From contig JANLIR010000009.1 of NCBI GenBank assembly GCA_024654025.1, positions 1 through 48,181 of the forward strand: a DNA stretch of 48,181 bases, given 5' to 3'. The notes below the pieces were generated by a model. It was not told the DNA's origin. It saw only the letters and a program-made list of their open reading frames with translations, and searched no databases. Both the position numbers and the translations under genes were made by a program. The stretch is from Candidatus Wolfebacteria bacterium (GTDB lineage: Bacteria; Patescibacteriota; Minisyncoccia; UBA6257; UBA9933). Below, in pieces: positions 37,168 through 46,069 of the stretch. Within the stretch, counting starts at the first letter, position 1. Each line of letters begins with the position of its first letter.

Positions 37168-37239
37168 GCCGCGGTAGCTCAGTGGTAGAGCTCATGCCTG
37201 AAGAGCATGGAGTCGTCAGTTCGATTCTGACCCGCGGCA
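37168..37239 (+). tRNA. tRNA-Phe(GAA)
   Basis: Acceptor GCCGCGG/CCGCGGC, D-loop AGTGGTA, anticodon loop CTGAAGA (GAA), T-loop TTCGATT, discriminator A; CCA is not encoded. Confidence 0.96.
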
Positions 37240-37265
37240 CAGGAAGGAAACAATCCTATTTTTAT

Positions 37266-37337
37266 GGAGGTATTGGTGTAGCAGTAGCACTGCAGTTTGT
37301 GGCACTGCCAGCACGGGTGCGAATCCCGTATACCTCC
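37266..37337 (+). tRNA. tRNA-His(GUG) with altered elbow contact
   Basis: The acceptor has eight pairs, GGAGGTAT/ATACCTCC, including the extra G-1:C73 pair that identifies tRNA-His. The anticodon stem is GCAGT/ACTGC with loop TTGTGGC (GUG). The T-loop reads TGCGAAT, so base 55 is G rather than the usual U, and the D-loop is AGCAGTA, with A where G18 is expected. The 18-55 elbow pair (normally G18-pseudouridine55) is therefore changed on both sides. Confidence 0.88.
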
Positions 37338-37339
37338 CA

Positions 37340-37636
37340 TTTATACATTATTTATTGGAGCTAATCTTGCTTTATTAAATAGAGAAATTTAATATTTAAA
37401 AGTCGAAAAATAATAATGAAACGTAAAGCGTGAAGCGTGAATCGTCAGAAAATTGTGTAAATAAATTTAGACTGTTATGCTCTAGCATAACAGTAGAGCA
37501 TAAAAACTAATATTTAAAAATTCAAAAGTCGAAAATACAAAATATATTTAACGAAACTACGAAAATATACGAAATTACGAAAAAAGAATTCGTAAATTCG
37601 TACCAATTCGTTATTCGTTGATAGAGTGAAACGATT
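37340..37636. repeat. AT-rich gap with degenerate repeats
   Basis: About 300 nt without a gene. It contains short near-repeats (AAAGCGTGAAGCGTGAATCG; TTATGCTCTAGCATAA, a small palindrome) and a series of ACGAAAT/ATTCGT units near 37550-37620, which form a loose inverted array ending just before the cupin gene. No RNA gene is apparent. Confidence 0.4.
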
Positions 37637-37996
37637 ATGAATATAATTAATCTCGCAAAAGAAAACGATAATTTTAGGAAAGTCGTTGAAACCGGAAACC
37701 ATTCACAAGTGGTTTTGATGAGTTTATTGCCTAATGAAGACATCGGTGAAGAAGTTCACGATGAGAACGACCAGATTTTGGTTTTTGTGGAAGGAGAAGG
37801 AAAGGCGGTTATTGATGGCGAAGAATCGGCGATTGAAGAAGGGGATTTGTTTTTAGTAAAATCCGGCGCAAAACATAATTTTATAAACACAAGCTCCGGC
37901 AGTCCGTTGAAACTTTATACGGTTTATTCTCCTGCGCATCACCCGGCAGACAGAGTGCAGAAGACGAAGGAACAGGCGGTGGCGGAGGAATACTAA
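37637..37996 (+). CDS. Cupin-domain protein
   Basis: A 119-residue single-domain cupin, a small beta-barrel that usually binds a metal. The first motif is EEVHDENDQILVFVEGEGKA, with His and Glu residues in the expected places, and the second is GDLFLVKSGAKHNFINTSS, with a metal-binding His. The C-terminus ends SPAHHPADRVQKTKEQA. Similar stand-alone cupins include small sugar-binding or regulatory proteins; the substrate is unknown. It is not linked to any obvious pathway gene here. Confidence 0.85.
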   Translation: MNIINLAKENDNFRKVVETGNHSQVVLMSLLPNEDIGEEVHDENDQILVFVEGEGKAVIDGEESAIEEGDLFLVKSGAKHNFINTSSGSPLKLYTVYSPAHHPADRVQKTKEQAVAEEY

Positions 37997-38135
37997 GACA
38001 GTAGAAAGTAGAAGGTAGTAAGCAGTAAATAAAAATAGTTAGGAAATAAAAAAAGAAACAGGGCGTCCGCGCCTTGTTTCTTTTAATTGCATTTAATCCC
38101 AATTATTTCTATAATTTATCAAGTCGTATAAAGAA

Positions 38136-40697
38136 ATGATTATTATGAACGAAAATTTTATAAAAAAGTTTGATAATACAAGAATTGAAGATGTTGGTGA
38201 GGTTGGAGGGAAAAACGCGTCGCTTGGAGAAATGATAAGCCAGCTGATTTCAAAAGGAGTTAATATTCCGAATGGATTCGCGGTAACGGCGACGGCTTAC
38301 AGATATTTTTTGGAAAAAGCATTGGTTGAAACCAAGAAACCCAAGAAACCAAAGAAACCAAAGAATAAAAAGCCAGAAAAAGAAATAAACTTAAAGGATT
38401 TTATTAAAAATACTTTAACCGGACTCGATACTAAAAATTTAGCGGATTTAGCCCGCAGGGCAAAGCTTGTAAGAGAAGCAATAAAGTCAGCCGAACTTCC
38501 GGCCGATTTAAAAGATTCCATAATTTCGAGTTATAAGGAAATGGAAAGTACGTACGGCAAGAACGTAGACGTGGCGGTTCGTTCCAGCGCCACAGCCGAA
38601 GATTTGCCGGGTGCGTCTTTTGCGGGAGAACATGAAACGTTTTTAAATATTCGCGGATCGGAAAACGTATTAAATGCGGTGCGGGCGGCGATGGCGTCGT
38701 TATTTACCGACCGCGCTATTTCTTATCGCGTTGATAAAGGATTTGATCATTTTCAAATCGCGCTTTCAGTCGGCGTGCAAAAAATGGTTAGGTCGGATTT
38801 GGGCTGTTCAGGAGTTATGTTTACGCTGGACACGGAATCAGGATTTAAAGACACGGTTTTAATAAACGGTTCGTGGGGATTGGGAGAAATGATAGTACAA
38901 GGAGAGGTGACGCCGGATGAATTTATAATTTACAAGCCGAAGATGGACAAATATAAATCCATTATAGGGAAAAAACTTGGAACGAAAAATCAAAAAATGA
39001 TTTACGGTTCCGTTGATCCTTTAAGGCAATCTATAAAAACCACTAAAATCGTTTTTACGTCGGCGCAAGAAAAAGATAGTTTTGTTTTAAACGATGAAGA
39101 AATTTTAATAATGGCGAAATGGGGGGCTTTAATCGAAGAACATTATTCGCAAAAGCACAATAAATGGACGCCGATGGATTTGGAATGGGCGAAAGACGGA
39201 AAAACTAATGAATTATTTATAGTTCAGGCAAGACCGGAAACAATTCATGCCCAGAGAGATTTTACGAAGATTAAAGAATACATACTTGAGGATAAAATTG
39301 GCGCGCCGATAACAAAAGGAGTTTCGGTTGGAAGTAAAATAGCAATTGGTAAAGCGCGGGTGATTTTAGACACAAAAAATATCAAGCAATTTAAACAAGG
39401 CGAGGTTTTGGTAACTGATATGACTGATCCTGATTGGGAGCCGATTATGAAAATTGCTTCGGCGATTGTAACCGACAAAGGAGGCAGGACTTCTCACGCG
39501 GCAATTGTTTCGCGCGAACTTGGGATCCCGTGCGTTGTCGGCACTGAAAACGCCACAAGAAAAATAAAAACCGGCCAGATGATTACGGTTGACACTACCG
39601 GAGCTGACGGATTTATTTACAGCGGTGAGTTGAAATTCAAAATTGTTGACCACGATATAAAAGAAATTCCTAAGCCGAAAACGAAAATAATGATGAATAT
39701 CGCCACTCCTGAAACCGCGTTTGAAAAATCATTTTTACCCAACGACGGTGTAGGTCTGGCGCGGGAAGAATTTATCATTGCTTCAGAGATTGGAATTCAT
39801 CCCAACGCGCTTATAAACTACAAAAACTTAAATACTAAAAAACTTAAAGACTCAAAGCTAAGCCATATTATTTCAGAAATAGATAAAAGAACCGTTGGTT
39901 ATAAAGATAAAAAGCAATTTTATATAGACAACCTGGCTTACGGAATCGCGAAAATTGGCGCGGCATTTTATCCTAAGCCGGTTATCGTAAGATTTTCCGA
40001 TTTTAAAACAAATGAATACCGTACTCTTATTGGCGGAGAACTTTACGAGCCCCAGGAAGAAAATCCGATGCTTGGTTGGCGAGGCGCTTCAAGATATTAC
40101 CATCCGGATTTTACTGAAGCGTTTGTTTTGGAAATCAAGGCGATTAAAAAAGTTCGCGAAGAAATGGGATTGGATAATGTTATGACAATGGTTCCGTTTT
40201 GCCGCACTGTTGAGGAGGGAAAGAAAGTAATAGAAATAATGGAGAAGAATGGTTTGCGGAGAAACAACGAGACCCTTCGAGGGGCTCAGGGTGACAAAAA
40301 TTTTAAAATTTTTGTCATGTGCGAGATTCCTTCAAATGTAATTTTGGCGGATCAGTTTTTGGATGTATTTGACGGAATGAGCATCGGTTCAAACGATTTA
40401 ACGCAGCTTACAGTCGGTATTGATCGCGACGGAAACGATAAAATAAAAGTTATTACAAACGAAAAAGACGATTCGGTGAAAACATTAATTTCCGCGGTTA
40501 TTCAAAAATGTAAAGACCGGAAAAAATACATTGGTATTTGCGGACAAGCGCCGTCTGATTATCCGGACTTCGCGCAGTTTTTGGTGGAAGCGGGGATTGA
40601 AAGCATATCTTTGAATCCGGACACGGTTGTTAAAACAACTCTTGCGGTTTATGAACAGGAAAGCAAAAAGCGCTCGCTTATGAAATGGGGCAAGTAA
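38136..40697 (+). CDS. ppsA: Phosphoenolpyruvate synthase (pyruvate, water dikinase)
   Basis: An 853-residue enzyme converting pyruvate and ATP to PEP, AMP and phosphate; in CPR bacteria it can help connect pyruvate with the upper half of glycolysis. The N-terminal ATP-grasp domain carries VGGKNASLGEM and VRSSATAEDLPGASFAG. The phosphohistidine domain has GGRTSHAAIV with the catalytic His454. The TIM-barrel C-domain has MCEIPSNVILAD and GICGQAPSD with Cys802. A Lys/Pro-rich stretch (KKPKKPKKPKNKKPEKE, about 67-83) from tandem AAGAAACC-type units is unusual. A REP-like palindrome (40273-40294) adds residues NNETLRGAQGD in frame, directly followed by a perfect 26-bp palindrome. ATG 38145 is an alternative start. 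Confidence 0.93.
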   Translation: MIIMNENFIKKFDNTRIEDVGEVGGKNASLGEMISQLISKGVNIPNGFAVTATAYRYFLEKALVETKKPKKPKKPKNKKPEKEINLKDFIKNTLTGLDTKNLADLARRAKLVREAIKSAELPADLKDSIISSYKEMESTYGKNVDVAVRSSATAEDLPGASFAGEHETFLNIRGSENVLNAVRAAMASLFTDRAISYRVDKGFDHFQIALSVGVQKMVRSDLGCSGVMFTLDTESGFKDTVLINGSWGLGEMIVQGEVTPDEFIIYKPKMDKYKSIIGKKLGTKNQKMIYGSVDPLRQSIKTTKIVFTSAQEKDSFVLNDEEILIMAKWGALIEEHYSQKHNKWTPMDLEWAKDGKTNELFIVQARPETIHAQRDFTKIKEYILEDKIGAPITKGVSVGSKIAIGKARVILDTKNIKQFKQGEVLVTDMTDPDWEPIMKIASAIVTDKGGRTSHAAIVSRELGIPCVVGTENATRKIKTGQMITVDTTGADGFIYSGELKFKIVDHDIKEIPKPKTKIMMNIATPETAFEKSFLPNDGVGLAREEFIIASEIGIHPNALINYKNLNTKKLKDSKLSHIISEIDKRTVGYKDKKQFYIDNLAYGIAKIGAAFYPKPVIVRFSDFKTNEYRTLIGGELYEPQEENPMLGWRGASRYYHPDFTEAFVLEIKAIKKVREEMGLDNVMTMVPFCRTVEEGKKVIEIMEKNGLRRNNETLRGAQGDKNFKIFVMCEIPSNVILADQFLDVFDGMSIGSNDLTQLTVGIDRDGNDKIKVITNEKDDSVKTLISAVIQKCKDRKKYIGICGQAPSDYPDFAQFLVEAGIESISLNPDTVVKTTLAVYEQESKKRSLMKWGK
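40273..40317. repeat. REP-like palindrome and adjacent 26-bp perfect palindrome in ppsA
   Basis: CCCTTCGAGGGGCTCAGGG (40273-40291) belongs to the family seen in recG and leuS. Overlapping its end, 40292-40317 is a perfect 26-bp palindrome with half-site TGACAAAAATTTT. Both are translated (LRGAQGDKNFKIFVM). Confidence 0.75.
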
Positions 40698-40747
40698 AAA
40701 AATCCCCGCCCTAGAAGGGAAGGGATGGCTACTCAAGAAGTGGAGGT

Positions 40748-40823
40748 TGGTCGCGATGGGGGTTGAACCCATGTTCCCATCTCTGGCGAAACGGGCGTCT
40801 TACTCTTTTTAGACGACGCGACC
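40748..40823 (-). other. tRNA-like RNA without a normal anticodon arm
   Basis: On the minus strand the acceptor GGTCGCG/CGCGACC, D-stem GTCT/AGAC and T-arm ATGGG-TTCAACC-CCCAT are perfect. In place of the anticodon arm lies CCCGTTTC-GCCA-GAGATGGG, which folds into an 8-bp stem (with wobbles) and a GCCA tetraloop. No 7-nt loop with U33 can be made with a paired stem. A plausible promoter (TTGACA near 40867 on the minus strand) lies upstream. It may be a tRNA pseudogene or a non-decoding tRNA-shaped RNA. Amino-acid identity is not assignable. Confidence 0.55.
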
Positions 40824-40940
40824 ACCAATAGAACTATTATTTTTTATCATAAATATATAAACGCTGTCAATATTTTTTTCTGTTGATTTTTAATTTTTTT
40901 TCGTTATAGTGATTTCAGTAAATTTTATAAGGAGGGAAAA

Positions 40941-41267
40941 ATGAGCGTGAACGTGATGAAAGAGCAAGCGCAAGAAAAGAAATTTTTAGAAAAGAAAGTT
41001 CCCGGACTGACATTGGGACATCTTCGAACCAGGCTCGTGGAGTGGGGCGTAGATTATTTACTGATCCCCAGTTTTTGGGATTCGTTTCTGCGGGCTGTTC
41101 AACAAAGATTGCCCGTCGAGGAGCGATTCTCGCGCATGAATGGTTTAGAGATAATAACTTCCGAATTTCAACTCAAGGCAATCATCATTCAACTTAATTC
41201 AAAAAACAGCCTTATTTTCCGGATTGAAAAAAATATTCGGGAGTTGTGGCTGGGCAATATTGGGTGA
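40941..41267 (+). CDS. Small soluble protein of unknown function
   Basis: A 108-residue protein with a strong Shine-Dalgarno sequence (AAGGAGGG) and an upstream promoter (TTGATT, 16-nt spacer, TATAGT). The N-terminus is rich in Lys and Glu, followed by hydrophobic-aromatic segments (VDYLLIPSFWDSFLRAVQQ). No family is recognised. Like the genes at 9524 and 9739 it is monocistronic with a strong ribosome-binding site and a tight terminator, suggesting high expression. It lies just upstream of the 23S leader. Confidence 0.6.
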   Translation: MSVNVMKEQAQEKKFLEKKVPGLTLGHLRTRLVEWGVDYLLIPSFWDSFLRAVQQRLPVEERFSRMNGLEIITSEFQLKAIIIQLNSKNSLIFRIEKNIRELWLGNIG

Positions 41268-41310
41268 GTTTTTCTGGGATTTTCCTGTTTTTTTGATGTG
41301 ACTTTTTGTA

Positions 41311-41356
41311 GCCTCCGCCGAATCGCCTTAGGGCGCGGCGGAGGTTTTTTGTTTTC
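41311..41356 (+). terminator. Terminator of the gene at 40941
   Basis: CCTCCGCCG/CGGCGGAGG stem with inner CGCC/GGCG pairing and a TTTTTTGTTTT tail. Confidence 0.85.
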
Positions 41357-41389
41357 AATATACTTTAAATTGCCGGAGGTTTTAGGGGC

Positions 41390-41417
41390 TTGACATTGTT
41401 TTAAACGCGATTATAAT
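41390..41417 (+). promoter_or_regulatory. Strong promoter upstream of 23S rRNA
   Basis: -35 TTGACA (41390-41395) and -10 TATAAT (41412-41417), both perfect consensus, with a 16-nt spacer. It is the best promoter in front of the 23S-5S unit. Confidence 0.75.
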
Positions 41418-41423
41418 TTAGCC

Positions 41424-41509
41424 ATGATGAGACTGGTCAGAAAACGAAGAAGCGGATAAAACTCGGCGCTTTTGCGTTTCCGATTTATCCGCCACTAGGC
41501 GGTTTTTTT
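41424..41509 (+). promoter_or_regulatory. Leader with mini-ORF and alternative hairpins
   Basis: Transcription should begin at or very near ATG 41424, so the 11-codon ORF (MMRLVRKRRSG, stop TAA 41457-41459) would be leaderless. GCGGATAAA (41452-41460, overlapping the stop codon) can pair with TTTATCCGC (41484-41492). The end of that sequence is also the left arm of CCGCC-ACTA-GGCGG (41489-41502), followed by seven T. The two structures exclude each other, the layout of a transcription attenuator. The next gene is 23S rRNA. Alternatively it is an independent short RNA that simply ends here. Confidence 0.5.
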
Positions 41510-41590
41510 ATGCCTCGTGAAACCCGATTCCGAATGAACGAACTTTAAAAATTTAATGACAAGATAATAAAGTACACCCGTAAATTCTTC

Positions 41591-41618
41591 AGGACTTTGC
41601 GGAGTATAAATTTCTTAA
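41591..41618 (+). other. 5' arm of the pre-23S processing stem
   Basis: The segment ending GCGGAGTATAAATTTCTTAA is complementary to 45949-45981, which begins TTAAGAAATTAAATTACTCC. Together they form a long stem across the whole 23S, the usual RNase III processing stalk. Confidence 0.75.
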
Positions 41619-42169
41619 ACGAGAATGAAATTAAGAGCGTATGGAGGATGCCTTGACTGAGGAAGACGATGAAGGACGTGGCGTAGCTGCGATAAGCTTC
41701 GGGGAGGTGCGTAGCAACCTTTGATCCGGAGATTTCCGAATGGGGAAACCCAATTGAGCAAACCTCAATTATCCCGATGCAAAATCGGGAAGTAAACCTG
41801 CTGAAGTGAAACATCTCAGTAAGCAGAGGAAAATAGAACAAATGTTATTCCCCTAGTAGCGGCGAGCGAAAAGGGAAGAGCCCAAACCCGTTTAAACTTT
41901 CGTAAGAAAATTTGGAAGGGGGTAGTAAGATAAAGACATTCTTGTTTGGCTAATGGTTTGAATCGCAAGATTTTTGCTGTTAGCTAAACAGGAGGAAGTT
42001 ACAAATTTGTGAGTTAGCCGAAGCCGCTGGAAAGCGACACCATAGAGGGTGATAGGCCCGTAGGCGAAAATTTACAAACTTCTTGTTTTTAATCTTGAGT
42101 ACCACGAGGAACGAACGCCTCGTGGGAAACAGCCAGTACTATCTGGTAAGGCTAAATACTTTCTCAGAT

Positions 42170-42206
<37 letters not shown>

Positions 42207-43759
42207 CAGGCCTGTTAGGCCGATGAAATAGAATCTGAAACCATATGCTTACAAGGACTCGGAGCCTTATATCAAAGCCGCAAGGTTTTGGTCGGGTGAC
42301 GAGGTGCCTATTGAAGAATGAGCCAACGAGTTTATTTGTATTGCAAGTCTAAGTTCTACGGAACGGAGGCGGAGCGAAAGCGAGTGTTAATAGCGCGTTT
42401 AGCAGTACAGTTAAGACCCGAAGCCAAGTGAGCTTGCCCTGAGCAGGATGAATCCCGAGTAAAATTGGGAGGAGGTCCGAACCGGTTGGTTGTGCAAAAC
42501 CTTCGGATGACTTGGGGTAAGAAGTGAAAAGCTAATCGAACTTGGTAATAGCTGGTTCTCTCCGAAATAGTTTTAGGACTAGCGTTTAGCAAAAACTTGT
42601 GAGGGGTAGAGCTACTGGTTGAGGAGTAAAGGGAGAAATCTCGGCTCCTCGGTCAAACTCCGAATACTCACATTAAGCCATGTATTTCACAAATAGCACC
42701 AATTTGGCGATATTTGTGAAGTACATGGTCTAAGGCTAAGCAGTCAGACTGTGGGGGCTAAGCTCCATGGTCGCGAGGGCAACAGCCCAGATCATCATCT
42801 AAGGTCCCTAAATTCATGCTAAGTGTTAAAGGTAGTAATCCGCCATTGACAGATAGGAGGTTGGCTTAGAGGTAGCCATCCTTTAAAGAGTGTGTAACAA
42901 CTCACTATTCGACGGCGGGTTGCGCCGAAAATATACCGGGGCTAAGCATGATACCGAAGATATGAATTTGGTAGAAAATTTATTTTCTGCCAAGTGGTAG
43001 GAGAGCATTTTATGCGCGCTGAAGGTCGATCCGTGAGGGCGACTGGAGTGCATAGAAGAGAGAATGTTGGCATGAGTAACCACGAATCCCGATGAGAATT
43101 CGGGACCCCGTAAATCTAAGGTTTCCTCCGCAATGGAAGTCAGCGGAGGGTTAGGCGGTCCTAAGGCAATGGCGAAAGCCGCAGCTGAAGGGTAGCTGAT
43201 TAATATTTCAGCCCTTCCTTAAAATGTGATGGAGTGACGAAGGAAAAAAGATCGAGCGCCTTAATGGTTTGGCGTTGACGGTTTTGAGAATTTCTCATCA
43301 GGAAAATCCGGTGAGATGCTTTTAACGGCAAAATTCGCATTCTGGCAAAAGTTTCGGTTTCGGCCGAAATAATTCGATTGAAGAGCCTTCCGAGAAAAAC
43401 TTCTAAACTTAGTTTTAAGGAACCCGTACCGTAAACCGACACAGGTGGATGAGGCGAGTAGCCTCAGGGGAACGAGTGATTTCTCGTTAAGGAACTCGGC
43501 AAAAAAGCGGCCGTAAGTTAGCAATAAGGCCTCCCGCTAAATTTTTTACGCAAGTAAAAGCTTAGGCGGGCGCAGTGAAAGTATCTCTGGCGACTGTTTA
43601 TCAAAGACACAGCTCCCTGCGAACTCGTAAGAGGATGTATAGGGGGTGACGCCTGACCGATGCGAGAAGGTCAACGGCGGCGGTGGTGTGTAGCAATACG
43701 CACTGCTGACTGCCTGAAGCCCTCGTCAATGTCAGCGGTAACTATAACCGTTCTAAGGT

Positions 43760-44036
43760 GAATTGATTGCCTTAGTAAAAGTCGGCCATATGCTGGAATA
43801 ACCGTGTATCCGACACTACTCATAAGAGTGACAATGTGTTCGGTGCGGTCAATCAGCAGGAAAGACTAAGAATGATAGAAAAAACGTTTTTAGTATCCTC
43901 AGAGACTATACGCCGACCCGTAGCGCATAATATGTTATGTGCTCGGAAGATATAGTCCGAACTCTATGGCGACATAGAGACCGTAGCACATAAAATTTAT
44001 GTGCTCGGCAGCGAAACAAATCGTTGTAACATTTTG
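43760..44036 (+). mobile_element. Group I intron 1 in 23S rRNA (no ORF)
   Basis: A 277-nt intron after the position equivalent to E. coli U1931. The exon end CTAAGGT pairs with GCCTTAG near the intron start (P1, with the usual U:G at the splice site), and the intron ends in G (44036). Core elements are AATCAGCAGG (P), CCTCAGAGACTA (R) and GATATAGTCC (S). The internal guide makes the boundary firm. Same insertion position is known from other bacterial and organellar 23S genes. Confidence 0.9.
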
Positions 44037-44365
44037 AGCGCAATTCCTTTCCGGGTAAGTTCCGGAGCGCACGAATGGCGTAACGACCGGAGAACTGTCT
44101 CAACGAGAAGCTCGGTGAAAGTGCGAGTGCCGTGAAGACGCGGTGTACCTGTAGCGGGACGAAAAGACCCTGGAAGCTTTACTATAGCTTGGTATTGGCT
44201 TTAGGGTTTGGATACGTAGCGTAGTGGGGAGGCTTTGAAACTTTGATTTCGGTTGAAGTGGAGCCGCCAATGAAACACCCATTTTCCAAATTTTAAAATC
44301 TAACCTTGACGGAAAAAACGTCAGGGGACAGTGCCTGGTGGGTAGTTTAAATGGGGCGTTTTCCT

Positions 44366-45308
44366 TAAGGTGATAGTACTCTCCGTGCTATCACAAGGGG
44401 GACCCGTCCCGACCTAAGGTCGGGAGGGAAAAATCTGGTGTATATGCTGGAACATCCGTGGAATCTTCAAGTACCTTTGTCGAAAGGGTGAAAATCTTGA
44501 AGTGGTGTTCGATTAAAACCGAACCGGCGGACAATCAGCAGGCAACTCTGATTAAAAAGATCGGAGAAGTCCTCAGAGACTACAAGCCAGAGCGGTTATG
44601 TGTCCGCATAGCCGTATGATATAGTCCGAACTGCGTGGCGACATGCAGGTTGCGCAGCGATGCGCGACAAACCTAATTATGAGATCGAATAAAATAGAGA
44701 GTTTTAAGAAAAAATTAAAACTCAATAATAAACAACGATCTATTCTTGTTGGGCTACTTTTAGGAGATGGGCATTTAGAAACGCAAGATAACGGCAAAAC
44801 GTATCGACTAAAAGTAGAACATTCTATTAAGCAAAAAGAGTATGTAGAGTGGCTTTATGAGCAATTTAAAGACTTTGTTCGTAGTGAGCCGCGAGAAAAA
44901 AAGCACCGAGTAAGCGGTGTTACTCATATAAGTTATTTTTTCAATACATATTCGCTTGGCACTTTCCGTTTTTTTGCTCAACAATTTTATGTGGGCAGAA
45001 AAAAAGCGATTCCGAAATTGATTGGAAAGTTGCTTGATGCTCAAGCGCTTGCGATATGGTTTATGGATGACGGATCATATAAATCCGCGTATCATAAAAC
45101 TTATATCATTCATACGCTTGGATACGACAAGAATGATCTTGAACGAATAAAAGACGTGCTTCATAAAAAATTTGGAATTGAAATTGGAATTCATAAACAA
45201 TACGATAAGTGGCGAATCTATGTGAATAGTTTGTCTGCCGTAAAATTTAGAAAGTTTATCGAGCCGTATATGATTTCATCTTTGAAGTACAAATTAGGGA
45301 ACACAATG
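44366..45308 (+). mobile_element. Group I intron 2 in 23S rRNA with homing endonuclease ORF
   Basis: A 943-nt intron splitting the segment that in E. coli reads TCTCCTCCTAAAGAG: here TTTTCCT precedes the intron and CCTAAAGGG follows. Core elements are close to those of intron 1: AATCAGCAGGC, GTCCTCAGAGACTACA and GATATAGTCCGAACT. P1 would pair TTTTCCT with GGGGGA after a hairpin (GTGATAGTAC/GTGCTATCAC). The core is complete before the ORF begins, so the ORF lies in a 3'-terminal position of the intron. Confidence 0.9.
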
Positions 45309-45320
45309 CCTAAAGGGTAA
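44679..45320 (+). CDS. LAGLIDADG homing endonuclease of intron 2
   Basis: About 213 residues from ATG 44679 (MRSNKIESFKKKLK). Two LAGLIDADG motifs are present: VGLLLGDGHLE near the N-terminus and LAIWFMDDGSY in the middle, so the protein is of the two-motif monomeric type, with the acidic catalytic residues (D in GDG, D in MDDG) intact. Such enzymes cut intron-less alleles at the insertion site to spread the intron. The stop codon TAA (45318-45320) lies in exon 3, so the last codons (PKG) are read from rRNA sequence. A longer frame beginning at 44643 is open, but its first ATG lies in the intron core. Confidence 0.9.
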   Translation: MRSNKIESFKKKLKLNNKQRSILVGLLLGDGHLETQDNGKTYRLKVEHSIKQKEYVEWLYEQFKDFVRSEPREKKHRVSGVTHISYFFNTYSLGTFRFFAQQFYVGRKKAIPKLIGKLLDAQALAIWFMDDGSYKSAYHKTYIIHTLGYDKNDLERIKDVLHKKFGIEIGIHKQYDKWRIYVNSLSAVKFRKFIEPYMISSLKYKLGNTMPKG

Positions 45321-45948
45321 CGGAGGAGTTTATTAAGGTCAGCTTAGCGCGGATGGAAATCGCGCTGGACGTGTAAAGGCATAAGCTGGCTTGACTGCAA
45401 GGCTGACAAGCCGCGCAGGCGCGAAAGCGGAACTTAGTGACCCGACCATTCTTTATAGAAAGGTGGGAGACAGCGGACAAAAGCTACTCCAGGGATAACA
45501 GGCTAGTGAGATCCGAGAGTTCCTATCGACGATCTCGCTCGGCACCTCGATGTCGGCTCATCCTAGCGCGGGGCTGGAGAAGGTCCCAAGCGTTTGGCTG
45601 TTCGCCAATTAAAAGGATACGTGAGCTGGGTTCAGACCGTCGTGAGACAGGTTGGTCTCTATCTGCTACAGGCGTTGACGCTTGAAGGGAGTCGTCCCTA
45701 GTACGAGAGGACCGGGATGAACGAACCTCTGGTGTACCGGCTTTGATACCAATTGAAATGCCGGGTAGCTATGTTCGGGTGGGATAAGCGCTGAAAGCAT
45801 CTAAGCACGAAGCCCATTCCTAAGATTAGGCGTCTAGTTTGCCGCAAGGCAAACGTTAGACTCGTGGAAGATTACCACGTTGATAGGCCTCAGGTGTAAG
45901 CGCAGTAATGCGTTTAGCCGAGAGGTACTAATAAGTTTAATCATTTAC

Positions 45949-45981
45949 TTAAGAAATTAAATTACTCCGCAGAGTCGTGGA
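45949..45981 (+). other. 3' arm of the pre-23S processing stem
   Basis: Complementary to 41591-41618 (see there). It includes TTAAGAAATT pairing with AATTTCTTAA and ACTCCGC pairing with GCGGAGT. Confidence 0.75.
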
Positions 45982-46002
45982 GGATTTTACAGTGTGCCAT
46001 TC

Positions 46003-46036
46003 TTCAATAAGTTCAGGATGTCCTGAGTTTGTCGAA
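46003..46036. repeat. REP-like palindrome in the 23S-5S spacer
   Basis: TTCAATAAGTTCAGGA and TCCTGAGTTTGTCGAA form a full stem (with G:U pairs) around TG. The right half contains the TTCGACAAACTCAGGA core of the family on the other strand. Confidence 0.75.
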
Positions 46037-46069
46037 GGATATTTTGTCATTAAAATTTAAAGTCAATTA

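Noticed and set aside
42415-42460. A sequence GCTTGCCCTGAGCAGG in 23S looked like a REP-like repeat.
   Set aside because: It aligns with normal conserved 23S sequence at that place.
43760-45308. Possibility that the extra 23S segments are unspliced spacer insertions (IVS) rather than introns.
   Set aside because: Both have the conserved group I core words, and intron 1 has a clear P1 with the expected U:G at the splice site.
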